From assembly GCA_947453695.1 (NCBI GenBank), contig CANGHW010000006.1:1-64000 (forward strand): a DNA stretch of 64,000 nt, given 5' to 3'. The notes under the pieces are model-generated. The model did not search any database, was not told where the DNA came from, and saw only the letters and a program-made list of their open reading frames with translations. The translations under genes and the position numbers were made by a program. Of the stretch, positions 26,580-34,778 are shown piece after piece. How positions within the stretch are numbered: position 1 is the first letter of the stretch; each line of letters opens with the position of its first letter. Origin of the DNA: Opitutia bacterium (GTDB lineage: Bacteria > Verrucomicrobiota > Verrucomicrobiia > Opitutales > Opitutaceae).

Positions 26580-29500
26580 CTAGAACTCGAGCGTGGCAGT
26601 GAGGGCGTAGGTGCGGGGCTCGGGGAGCTGAACCGTGTAGGCCACGCCACTGATCAGCGGCAGGGTATTGGTCGCGAGATTGGGCGGCTGGCCGCCAGCG
26701 AGCGCCTGAGGAGTGAGATCGTTCAGTAGATTTTGGACATTCAACTGGAGCTTCAGGTTAAGTTTGCTCGAGAGGCGCGTGCGGTAAGTCACCAGCGCGT
26801 TGAGCGACGTGTAGACGGGCGTGAAGGCCGGCTGGCCGTCAGTGTAAACGCGATAGGCGAGGAGCGAGGGGCCGCGATACTGCAAGCCGGCACCGACGCC
26901 CCAGCCCTTCAGGAAGGTGTCGTTGGCGAACGTGTAGTTGGCGAAGGCGTTGCCAGCCCATTCGCGATCGCGAATGGGGCGCTGGCCGTCGGACGCCAGA
27001 TCGGCGACAAGCTGCGCATCGATCTGCGCGAGCACTCCGCCAACCGTCGCAGCGGTGCCTGTGAAGGACGCCTGGTTGATCGGAGCTGTGGAGTTTTGCG
27101 CCCACTGCGCGCGATTGGCGGCGACATAGGCGCGGACATAGGGAAACAGGTTCGAGTTGATCGCCTTCGTCTGAGAAACGTTCGCCGTGAGCCGAAGTTG
27201 GCGCGTTGGGTTCGCCGTGATTTCCATTTCGAGGCCCTTACTTTTGAAATCACGCACGTCGCGCTGCACGATGTCAGTCGTGCCGCCCACCACGACCGGG
27301 GCGCCGCTGGTGGCGCGGCTGGCAGTGAAAATTGCATCCGCGATGCCGTTGATGTAGGTGGGATACACCCCGTTGAACGCGACACCCTGATTGGTGTCGT
27401 CAGTCTGGAAAAGTCCGATGCGCGCACTGACCCGACCGCCGAACAAATCGAGTTTGAGCCCGCCATCCTCGCCGCGGCCCTTGCGATTACCGACGGAAAT
27501 CTGGTTGTTCCGCACGCCGAAGACCTCGCTCGTGGCGTTGCCGACGAAATTGCTAGCCTGATTGTAGTAGAACGAAAGGAGACCGGGCCAGGCATGAAAC
27601 ACGACGCCACGCGTGAACGTGTCGCCTTTCGTTTTGCCGTCAGGACTCAGGACGGAGATGCCCGAAGGACGGGAGTCGCGCACAAATCCAAACACATCGC
27701 CGGTGATGGGATCGGCGGTCTGGGTGCTGCCGTAGGACTGGGACGTGTCGCGGCGCCAGCCGAATAACGCGACGATGCGATCATGCCAAAAATAGCTCTG
27801 GCTGGCAAACATGTGGGTGAGCTGTGCGGTCTTCGACCAAGTCCAGGCGACATTGCGCAGCTCCGATTGGACGGCGAAAGCGTTGTTACCACGGATCGTC
27901 TGGTTGGGGACGTTGAACTGATCCATGTCGAGGAAGCCACGGTCCGCACGGTTACTGCTGAAAGGATCGATATAGCTGCCCTCGACGACGTGATTTTGAG
28001 CGATGAAGAAGTTCGAAGTCGGTCCGCCCGCGCGCAGCGGGGAGACGTTGACGCGGCGCTGGGTGCGGCTGTCGCCGTCGCGGTATTGGTCGGCGTAAAG
28101 ATAACCGAGTTGGTGGCGGCCGAGCCAACGGCCGAGCTTTTCGTTAGCCGGGAGAACCTTGGCGAAATCGAGTTTGTAGCCGACGGTGGCGCGCCCTTCG
28201 GCGCGATACGACTGACGGAAGACGTGGCTATTGTTGCCGGTCGAGCCCAGGGCAGAGAGAAACATTTTTCCGAAATTCGGATTTGGCACCGTGCCGGTAA
28301 GCGCACCGGCCGCGTTATATTGCGGGAGGTAGGCATTGGCGTCGTAACGAATGCCGATCTGGCCGAAGTTCACGTAGCCGATCTGGGTGGCCTTTTCGTA
28401 TTCGGTGGAGCCGGCGATTTCGACGACGAGGTTGTCGCCGATCTGCTGCTCGAGGTAGATGCCTCCGATATCCGCGCGGGAGTTGATGCGCGGGCCGGGG
28501 CCGGCGAAGTTCGAGTTACGCGGGGCGAGGTTCCAATCGAGGACGAAGTTCGCGGTGTTGAGGCCAGTGACCGTGGCGGGGCCGTTTGACGTGCGAAAAC
28601 CCTGGGCGGCGGTGTTCCAAAACACCTGCCCGGCGAGCGGACCGCTGTTGAGCACCAGCATATTGGTCGTGGCACTCGTGCCCGCGGCGGCGGTGCCCCA
28701 CGTGGTGGCGGACCCGGAGGCAGGGCTGCCGGCATTTCGCCAGACGGAGTAGAGATCGACCGGGGCAAACGGCCGGGCGCGATTCTGATCGCGGTTAATT
28801 TTCTCCGCTTCGATGCGCAGCTGGGTCTTGGCGAACGGCCGCCAGGTGCCAGCGACGGCGAGACCCTTTTTCTTCTCAAATTCGAATTCCCGATAACCCT
28901 TCGTATCTTCCCACAGCAGGTTGGCCCGGAAGGCGAGCCGCGGGTTGATGCTCTCGTTGAAATCGAGCGTGACGCGATGGTCGTCGAAGCTGCCGATGCG
29001 GGTGGTCACCTCCTTGAAATCGCGGCCGATGCGCGCGAACTTGGTCGACGAATTGATGATGCCCGCAGGTGAACCGAGGCCGAAGAGGATGGAGTTCGGG
29101 CCGCGGGAGAAATCGAGCCGCTCGGTGTTGTAGAAATCGACGTTTTGTCCGGTCGCGAAATAGTTGCGGGCCCGGCCACCGCCGCCGATGCCGCGGGTCT
29201 TGTAGGAAACGGCGTTGGCGCCGACGCGACCGTTACCGGTGGGATCGATATCGGTCTGGGTGTTGAGACCGTATTCAAGCGCTTGGTTGAGGTCGACCAT
29301 GCCGATGTCGTTGAGAAACTCCTTCGTCATCACCGAAATTGGCGAGGCGATGTCCTGCAGAGGAGTATTGAAACGGCTGCCCGCGAGACTGCTCGATGCG
29401 GCGTAGCCGTTGTCCTTGTCGGTGCGGACCTCAAAGGGCGAGAGTGCAACCGCGGTGTCGGTGCCTGCAGTGACGGGGGCGGTTTGGGCGGCCGCCGGAC

Positions 29501-29963
29501 CGGCCGAGAGCAGCGCGAGGGCGGTGGAGAGCAAACCGGTGGAGGTTTTCTTGGTGGGGTTCATGTCGGAAGGAGTTGTAGGGGCACGTGAGGAAGCAGT
29601 CGCCGAAGAGGAGACCCGGCTGACGGTCAGGGTGCCGCTGCGCTCATCACGGGAGAGGGCGAGGCCGGTTTGACGGACGAGAAGTTCGAGCGCCTCGCGC
29701 GGAACGTAAGCTCCGCGGACCGCGGGGGTGCGGACGCCGCGAACCGTGGCGGCCAGGAAGAATATCTCCACCCCACCCTGCTGAGCCGCGAGTTTTAGGG
29801 TCTCCGTCGCCTCTCCCGGGGGCACATCGAACTGGCGAGGCTCGTCGGGTGCGATGGCGGCGTGCACGGAAAGTCGGACGGCAACGGCAACCACGAGCAA
29901 CCGCAGCGCGAGATGGGCGCGGATTAGAAACGGGGGTAGGCAGGGTAACGACAAACGAAACAT
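26580..29963 (-). CDS. TonB-dependent receptor with N-terminal STN signalling domain
   Basis: 1127 residues from the ATG at 29963 (signal peptide about 10-36). Residues about 44-115 form an STN (secretin/TonB N-terminal) domain (FDVPPGEATETLKLAAQQGG, then VPREALELLVRQTGLALSRD). A low-complexity linker follows. At residue 134 comes MNPTKKTSTGLLSTALALLS ending GPAAAQ, which itself looks like a complete signal peptide. Then the plug (SPFEVRTDKDNGYAASSSLA, YKTRGIGGGGRARNYF) and a large outer-membrane barrel ending in RTYALTATLEF, a C-terminal Phe. STN receptors signal through FecR to an ECF sigma, and both genes lie immediately upstream. Its substrate is presumably the sulfated glycan degraded by the following genes. 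No SusD partner is present. Confidence 0.92.
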   Translation of the reverse strand: MFRLSLPCLPPFLIRAHLALRLLVVAVAVRLSVHAAIAPDEPRQFDVPPGEATETLKLAAQQGGVEIFFLAATVRGVRTPAVRGAYVPREALELLVRQTGLALSRDERSGTLTVSRVSSSATASSRAPTTPSDMNPTKKTSTGLLSTALALLSAGPAAAQTAPVTAGTDTAVALSPFEVRTDKDNGYAASSSLAGSRFNTPLQDIASPISVMTKEFLNDIGMVDLNQALEYGLNTQTDIDPTGNGRVGANAVSYKTRGIGGGGRARNYFATGQNVDFYNTERLDFSRGPNSILFGLGSPAGIINSSTKFARIGRDFKEVTTRIGSFDDHRVTLDFNESINPRLAFRANLLWEDTKGYREFEFEKKKGLAVAGTWRPFAKTQLRIEAEKINRDQNRARPFAPVDLYSVWRNAGSPASGSATTWGTAAAGTSATTNMLVLNSGPLAGQVFWNTAAQGFRTSNGPATVTGLNTANFVLDWNLAPRNSNFAGPGPRINSRADIGGIYLEQQIGDNLVVEIAGSTEYEKATQIGYVNFGQIGIRYDANAYLPQYNAAGALTGTVPNPNFGKMFLSALGSTGNNSHVFRQSYRAEGRATVGYKLDFAKVLPANEKLGRWLGRHQLGYLYADQYRDGDSRTQRRVNVSPLRAGGPTSNFFIAQNHVVEGSYIDPFSSNRADRGFLDMDQFNVPNQTIRGNNAFAVQSELRNVAWTWSKTAQLTHMFASQSYFWHDRIVALFGWRRDTSQSYGSTQTADPITGDVFGFVRDSRPSGISVLSPDGKTKGDTFTRGVVFHAWPGLLSFYYNQASNFVGNATSEVFGVRNNQISVGNRKGRGEDGGLKLDLFGGRVSARIGLFQTDDTNQGVAFNGVYPTYINGIADAIFTASRATSGAPVVVGGTTDIVQRDVRDFKSKGLEMEITANPTRQLRLTANVSQTKAINSNLFPYVRAYVAANRAQWAQNSTAPINQASFTGTAATVGGVLAQIDAQLVADLASDGQRPIRDREWAGNAFANYTFANDTFLKGWGVGAGLQYRGPSLLAYRVYTDGQPAFTPVYTSLNALVTYRTRLSSKLNLKLQLNVQNLLNDLTPQALAGGQPPNLATNTLPLISGVAYTVQLPEPRTYALTATLEF

Positions 29964-30078
29964 TACGGAATCGGAAGGGGGTCTGCTTCCAAGACGGTTG
30001 AGACGACCAAAGACCCCAAGCGATCGTAGGAAATTTTCGGGACCATCCCGACAGAGCCGCGGGCGATGGCCGCCGGGA

Positions 30079-31107
30079 CTACCTGACGGGGAGCAAGACG
30101 ATCTCGTAGTCGCCACGGTGTTCGGCGCGCAATCCAACGGCACGAGTCACGAGGCCGACAAACCCATCAAGGTTGTCGGATCGGATGGAGGCCACAATCG
30201 GCACGCGCGCACTGGCCGGATCGGCCAATACGATTTGGATCCGATTTCGGCGATTCAGCTCGTCAATGGCCTGGGCGAGGGGGACAGAGGAAAAATCGAG
30301 GAGTTGCGGCTGCCAGGCCAGCAAGCGCGCCAATGCCGCCGCCGTCGTGCGGGTCACCTGCGGCGCAGCATCGGCGGCGACCGGCACGCGGGCGCTTTCC
30401 CCGGCCGCGACGAGTGGAGGAGGCAGGCTCGGCGGGACGGACGAGGCACTCACAGTCGGCGCGGGCGGTGAGACCTGCACCTTGCCCTCGGTGACCAGCA
30501 CTTCAACGGCGGGACCATCGTGCCGAACGTTGAACGCGGTGCCCACCGCGCGAACGGCGACGCCGCGCGCCAGCACGACAAAGGGGCGGGCGGGGTTTTT
30601 CTCGACGATGAAGTGCGCCTCGCCCCGGCGCAGCGTGACGCGGCGTTCACCGGCGGTATAGTTGACCTCAATCTCGGCGCCACGGTTCAACTCAGCGATC
30701 GAGCCATCGTCGAGCACCCGGCGCTCGTAGCCACCGGTCTCAGCGCGAGCTACGGTCGGAGTCCCAGCGGGAGCACGGAGCCACCAAGCCGAGCCCATCA
30801 AGGCGAGTCCGGCCGCCAGAGAGACAAGCACGACGGGGCGCAGCCAACGGGGGCGAGCGGTCGGTTTGGCCAGAACATCGGGATTGGGCTCGGTGCCGTG
30901 CTCGGGTCGCCAATCGGCGATGGCATCGAGGCGATTCCAACCCTCGCGGTGCCGCGAGAACCACGCGCCGTGACGCGGGTCGGCGGCGAGCCATTGAAAA
31001 AACTCGTCCTGCTCCGCGGCGGTGAGACCGCGGTCGTGCTTCGTGAGCCACGCGGCCGCCTCGCGCCGGGCCTGCTGTTCGCCAGAGTCGGAAGACGGCG
31101 GATTCAT
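30079..31107 (-). CDS. FecR-family anti-sigma factor
   Basis: 342 residues. The cytoplasmic N-terminus has the FecR DUF4880-like helices (AAAWLTKHDRGLTAAEQDEF, FFQWLAADPRHGAWFSRH). A single transmembrane segment at about 90-108 (PVVLVSLAAGLALMGSAWWL) leads to the periplasmic FecR domain (VLDDGSIAELNRGAEIEVNY, GERRVTLRRGEAHFIV, AVRAVGTAFNVRH). Residues about 265-340 resemble an STN-like domain (LDFSSVPLAQAIDELNRRNR), as seen in verrucomicrobial FecR proteins. Its ATG overlaps the sigma stop by 4 bases (ATGA, 31104-31107). Expected to bind the sigma factor encoded upstream and the STN domain of the receptor encoded downstream. Confidence 0.93.
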   Translation of the reverse strand: MNPPSSDSGEQQARREAAAWLTKHDRGLTAAEQDEFFQWLAADPRHGAWFSRHREGWNRLDAIADWRPEHGTEPNPDVLAKPTARPRWLRPVVLVSLAAGLALMGSAWWLRAPAGTPTVARAETGGYERRVLDDGSIAELNRGAEIEVNYTAGERRVTLRRGEAHFIVEKNPARPFVVLARGVAVRAVGTAFNVRHDGPAVEVLVTEGKVQVSPPAPTVSASSVPPSLPPPLVAAGESARVPVAADAAPQVTRTTAAALARLLAWQPQLLDFSSVPLAQAIDELNRRNRIQIVLADPASARVPIVASIRSDNLDGFVGLVTRAVGLRAEHRGDYEIVLLPVR

Positions 31108-31646
31108 CGCAGGGAGCCGGGGCCGTCACCGTGGGCAGCGAAGAAATCGGTGCACTTTTCGATGCCGATGGTGATCTGGTTGGAGACCGTGCTCTCGGAC
31201 AGGCCGAGGCGCTCCGCGATCTCGCGCTGCGAGAGCCCGTAGAGCTTGCGCAGCGTGAGGATTTGGCGGCACCGGGCGGGCAGTGACTGGATGGCTTCGG
31301 TCAAAAGGGCGAGTTCCTGATTGCGCGCGACGGTCTCAGACACACCGGCGCACTCATCCAAGACGTGCAGCTTGTCGATTTCCCCCAAAGAATCGGTGCG
31401 AGAAATTTCGTGGCGCCGCAGCCGGTCGAGGGCGAGGTTGCGCGCCGTGGCGAAGAGGAACGCCTTGGGCGAGGAAAGTTTGCCGCCTTCGCGGGCACGC
31501 AGCACGCGCACGTAGGCCTCCTGCACGAGGTCGTCGATATCGAGCTGGTTGGCGAAACGCCGCTTGAGCCACGCGCGCAGCATCGGCTCATGCGGTTGCA
31601 CGTGTTCGGCAAACCAGCGGGCGGATTCGGGGTCGGGCGGGGGCAT
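31104..31646 (-). CDS. ECF sigma factor, FecI-like
   Basis: 180 residues from the ATG at 31646, the usual ECF length; a longer open frame to 31880 is unlikely because that part reads as Arg/Gly-rich nonsense. Region 2: MLRAWLKRRFANQLDIDDLV, QEAYVRVLRA, then PKAFLFATARNLALDRLRRH. Region 4: LPARCRQILTLRKLYGLSQR, EIAERLGLSESTVSNQITIG. Together with FecR (4-base overlap) and the STN-TonB receptor it forms a classical cell-surface signalling triad. The two sigma remnants at 3728-3932 and 4034-4291 are relatives of this gene. Confidence 0.95.
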   Translation of the reverse strand: MPPPDPESARWFAEHVQPHEPMLRAWLKRRFANQLDIDDLVQEAYVRVLRAREGGKLSSPKAFLFATARNLALDRLRRHEISRTDSLGEIDKLHVLDECAGVSETVARNQELALLTEAIQSLPARCRQILTLRKLYGLSQREIAERLGLSESTVSNQITIGIEKCTDFFAAHGDGPGSLR

Positions 31647-31704
31647 GGGGGCGTCGGCGGACACTGCATCGAATCCCAGCTCCGGACTGTCGAGCGCATT
31701 CTGA

Positions 31705-31727
31705 AAACGCGTCCGGCCGGCGCGTTT
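31705..31727 (-). terminator. Hairpin after the FAD oxidoreductase gene
   Basis: aaacgcg (31705-31711) and cgcgttt (31721-31727) form a 7-bp GC-rich stem with a GC-rich 9-base loop. Read on the minus strand it lies 15 bases past the stop of the gene at 31742-33082 and is followed by a short T-run (cgcgttttc). This would separate that gene from the sigma/FecR operon. Confidence 0.45.
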
Positions 31728-31741
31728 CCGATGACCGATGG

Positions 31742-33082
31742 CTACGCCACCTTCGGCACGATGGCGCCGTGGTTGGCTAACTCGCGGCGGATGTCCGCCA
31801 CGGGCACCCGCAGCGGCGTCACGCCACTTCGGGCGGCGAGCGCGGCGGTGACACCCGCGGCTTGGCCCATCGCCATGCACGAGGCCTGCACGCGTAACGC
31901 GGAGTTGGCCAGTTGGTCGCTGCTGAGACAGCGGCCAGCTACGAGGAGATTTTTACTGGCTTTCGGGATGAGGGCGCGGACCGGGATCGTGGGGACGACA
32001 CCCTCGGTGAGGTGCTTCGGCGTCACGCCACCTTCGTAGTGCAAATCGATCGGATAAAACGAATGGGCCACCGCATCGGCGAACACGCGGCCGGATGTGT
32101 AGTCCTCGTGCGTGATCTGGGTCTCACCGATGATGCGGAACGTCTCGCGAATGCCGGTCTCGGTTTGCAGGCGCTCGATGTTCATCAACGCGAAGGCGGG
32201 CTCCTCTTTCAGAAAACGCACGACGCGCAGGAGCGACTGCCGGCCGAGAATATTAGTCGCGCTGTGCGTCTCGGAGGTGGAGGAATCGGCGCCGGGGATG
32301 TGATTGCCACTTTCGCCGCCCTTGCCGAGGAAGCCCGCGATGCTGCCGTTGATATCGGTCGGCTTCAGCGCGCCGGACTTGCGGGCAGCCACGAGCTTCG
32401 CCTGGAGCGCGTTCATATCGATCGTCGCCAGATCGAAGCCGCCGAGGCGGTAGATGAGCGTGCCGGGTTGGCGGGTTTTCTCGCGTAGGCGCTCAATGCC
32501 CGCGAGGCCCACGACCGAGGCGTTGCCCGTGCAATCGATCAGCTGCTTCGTGACGACCTCGACGCTCGTGCCCTTGCCCGCGAGTCGCACGCGCCAGCCG
32601 TCCGCGGTCGAAGTGACGGAGAGCGGGGACTCGTAATAGCGGAGCTGCACGCCGGCCTTCACGCAGGCTTCTTCCGCGAGCGCGGCATAGAGATTGCCGC
32701 AAAGGCGAACCTGATGCCGCCAGTGCTGGCGACCCGTGGGCTTCGTAAAATCGGGGAGGTCGCCGCTATTTAACTTCACGGCCTCGACGACGAGTTCCCA
32801 GCCGATGCCGGCGATGACTTGTTTGCCCCAAGCATGAAACAGCCCGGGAAAATCCACGCCGCCTGTGGTGGTAGTGCCGCCAAGCTGACTGCCGGACTCG
32901 ACGAGGATCGTGCGCACACCGAGCCGTCCGGCCTGGATGGCCGCGATGGTGCCGGCCGTCCCGCCACCGATCACGAGCACATCGGTCGAAACGCTACGCA
33001 GCGGAGGCGGCGGCTCGGCAGCGACGATGACGCTGGAGGCGGAGGCGGCACCGAGGGTGGAGAGGAACGCGCGGCGTTTCAT
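31742..33082 (-). CDS. FAD-dependent oxidoreductase, Tat-like signal
   Basis: 446 residues from the ATG at 33082; the N-terminus MKRRAFLSTLGAASASSVIV has a twin-arginine-like motif. The FAD-binding Rossmann motif is DVLVIGGGTAGTIAAIQAGR followed by ESGSQLGGTTTTGG. Further marks are QLIDCTGNASVVGLAG and, near the C-terminus, NLLVAGRCLSSDQLANSALR, all typical of PF12831-type FAD-dependent oxidoreductases often found in glycan loci. Likely periplasmic sugar oxidation or elimination chemistry, but no substrate is known. It precedes the sigma gene on the same strand and is probably closed by the hairpin at 31705-31727. Confidence 0.85.
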   Translation of the reverse strand: MKRRAFLSTLGAASASSVIVAAEPPPPLRSVSTDVLVIGGGTAGTIAAIQAGRLGVRTILVESGSQLGGTTTTGGVDFPGLFHAWGKQVIAGIGWELVVEAVKLNSGDLPDFTKPTGRQHWRHQVRLCGNLYAALAEEACVKAGVQLRYYESPLSVTSTADGWRVRLAGKGTSVEVVTKQLIDCTGNASVVGLAGIERLREKTRQPGTLIYRLGGFDLATIDMNALQAKLVAARKSGALKPTDINGSIAGFLGKGGESGNHIPGADSSTSETHSATNILGRQSLLRVVRFLKEEPAFALMNIERLQTETGIRETFRIIGETQITHEDYTSGRVFADAVAHSFYPIDLHYEGGVTPKHLTEGVVPTIPVRALIPKASKNLLVAGRCLSSDQLANSALRVQASCMAMGQAAGVTAALAARSGVTPLRVPVADIRRELANHGAIVPKVA

Positions 33083-33317
33083 GGCAGGTATTTTTGGAAT
33101 GAGAGGGCGCGTCGCGACCAACCGCGATGCATCACGACCGTGCGAGGCGAGCAGCACGACAGTGCTCGCTCCCCGACAAGTCCATCCCCGTCTGCTGCGC
33201 GTCGCAGGTCTAACGCACGAGTGTGAACGCAGCACGAATCCAATCGCAGCACGTGGTGTGGGCGCCGGCTATAGAGAGACGTTCGATCCCGATACCCGAC
33301 TCGCCGGCGCGTTTTTC
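33083..33317. other. Upstream region of the FAD oxidoreductase gene
   Basis: About 235 bases with no credible ORF. It should contain the promoter of the minus-strand oxidoreductase gene. I see no clear promoter consensus. Confidence 0.35.
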
Positions 33318-33510
33318 CTAGCGGGCGGCGAGTGGCGCAACGGTGACTTTGGCGAGGTCGGCGGAATGGTTGAGCCAGCCCTTCGGAGTGTCGGCCCTCA
33401 ATCTGCGTGTCGAGGAGGCGACAGTGGGGTTGAGCACAAGGCAGTGGAGGCCGCCGAGCGAGGCCCACTATCGCAAGGCGGCGCTGTCGGAGTGGAGACG
33501 GGGTTGGGGA
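33318..33510 (-). pseudogene. 3' remnant of an unidentified gene
   Basis: On the minus strand one frame reads WASLGGLHCLVLNPTVASST, then RADTPKGWLNHSADLAKVTV and APLAAR followed by TAG at 33318-33320. A TAG at 33468-33470 interrupts the frame further upstream (SDSAALR before it). The residue pattern looks protein-like, whereas the other frames are Arg/Pro-rich. It is consistent with the decayed end of a coding gene whose family I do not recognise. Confidence 0.35.
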
Positions 33511-33536
33511 TGAGGTGATTTACCGGGGAAAAGAAA

Positions 33537-33697
33537 CGCCGGTTCTTTCAGGCTGGTTGACCAATTCGGTGGCCAAGCCCTAGCCGTCAGCATTCGTCGC
33601 CTGTGACCTCCACAAGGGGAGCGGGACTACTGGGTTGTGACGGCAGAGGCATGTATGAGGATAGTATGCCTTGATTAATTTCCTGAAAGAACCGGCG
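33537..33697. repeat. 161-bp element bounded by 16-bp perfect inverted repeats
   Basis: cgccggttctttcagg at 33537-33552 is repeated exactly in inverse orientation at 33682-33697. Between them are 129 bases with no ORF and a shorter inner pair, gccgtca and tgacggc. The DNA is less GC-rich than the genes around it. It could be a miniature transposable element or an RNA-level fold; no target-site duplication is obvious at the ends. Confidence 0.6.
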
Positions 33698-33777
33698 GAC
33701 TACTGGAGCTTAACCTAACGCTTCTTACTCTGACACTTTCATACTACGGAGCGAAGGTCCGGGAGCTTGAATAGATT

Positions 33778-33818
33778 CGAGGCGTGACGCGCAAAATTTA
33801 TGCACCAGTCACGCCTCG
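33778..33818. repeat. 11-bp inverted repeat, possible terminator of the ThuA operon
   Basis: cgaggcgtgac (33778-33788) and gtcacgcctcg (33808-33818) form a perfect 11-bp stem with a 19-base loop, itself partly self-complementary (gcaaaatttatgc). It lies 52 bases beyond the stop of the ThuA gene on the minus strand. No T-run follows on the minus strand, so rho-independent termination is uncertain. Confidence 0.5.
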
Positions 33819-33869
33819 CATGTCCTCGGGGATCGCGACATCGACCGCGCGAATCCCTTCAGATCTGAC

Positions 33870-34733
33870 TTACTTTCCGGCGGGGCCGTAGCCGGCGACC
33901 GGGCGGCCGTCGTCACCGAGCTTGCCGGCGGCCCAGAGGACGCCGCGGGCGACGAGATCCAGGTAGCGAGGGTCGTCGACGGTGGCGTTGTTGTGGCCGA
34001 TGGTCGTGCTGAAGACCCGCGCTTGTTTCGGGCCGTAAAGATTGGTCCAGACGACGACGGACTCATTCTCGGTCGTGACGCCTTTCTTGTCGGTGACCTT
34101 CTGCTTGCCAGTAGCGAGCGATTGGTGGCCGGCGAAATTTTTCGGCGGCTGCACGTTGTTATAGAGCTCCTCGTTGATGGTGGTCCAATTCTCGAGGCCC
34201 TTGGTGATCGGACTGCCGGAGGCAGTAAACGTGATCGCGATGGGCTGCTGCGGGCCATGGCGGCTCGACTGGAGGCCAAGAAAGTCGAACCACTGCGCGC
34301 CTTCCGAGCCGGGCGTGAGGGGACGGCTGAATTCCTTCGTGACGCGGTAGCTGTGCATCGCGCAGTGAAGCGCCACGCCTGGGAGGCCGGCGAGGTGCGG
34401 GGCGAGGACGTTTTTCACCATCTCGGGATCGGCGATGTCGGCGGCGCATTCGTCGTGGATGACGAGGTCGTAGCCCTTGGCGTAATCGGCGTTCGTGTGT
34501 GCCGCGAGGGCTGGGCGCGTGGTCTTGTCGGGCGTGTGCATGTGCTCGACGACGACGTTGGCGCGGGCCGCCAGGCCTTTTTGCAGGAGGTCTTTTTGCG
34601 CGACGTAGTCGTGGCAGCAGCCGCCAGTGAGGAGTAAAATGCGCAGCGGCTTGGGGGCGGCGGCGGCGAACGTGAATGCCGGCAACGCGAGCGCGGCGGC
34701 AAAGACGAGAGTGCGGAGGGATGGGGTGACCAT
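33870..34733 (-). CDS. ThuA-domain protein (trehalose-utilisation-like)
   Basis: 287 residues with signal peptide (LRTLVFAAALALPAFTFAAA). The glutamine-amidotransferase-like ThuA fold is shown by PLRILLLTGGCCHDYVAQKD, YDLVIHDECAADI, GLPGVALHCAMHSYR, and VWTNLYGPKQARVFSTTIGH near the end. ThuA proteins act in oxidoreductive conversion of 3-keto sugars or disaccharides in several bacteria; the precise role here is not known. Last gene of the minus-strand run of sulfatase, aldo-keto reductase and ThuA. Confidence 0.87.
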   Translation of the reverse strand: MVTPSLRTLVFAAALALPAFTFAAAAPKPLRILLLTGGCCHDYVAQKDLLQKGLAARANVVVEHMHTPDKTTRPALAAHTNADYAKGYDLVIHDECAADIADPEMVKNVLAPHLAGLPGVALHCAMHSYRVTKEFSRPLTPGSEGAQWFDFLGLQSSRHGPQQPIAITFTASGSPITKGLENWTTINEELYNNVQPPKNFAGHQSLATGKQKVTDKKGVTTENESVVVWTNLYGPKQARVFSTTIGHNNATVDDPRYLDLVARGVLWAAGKLGDDGRPVAGYGPAGK

Positions 34734-34778
34734 GGTAGGGAGGGGAGTTCGGACGAGGGTGAAACGATGCAGTGAAAC

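Noticed and set aside
31647-31880. 78-codon N-terminal extension of the FecI-like sigma factor
   Set aside because: Arg/Gly-rich non-protein-like sequence running through the hairpin and into the upstream gene; normal ECF length is reached from 31646.
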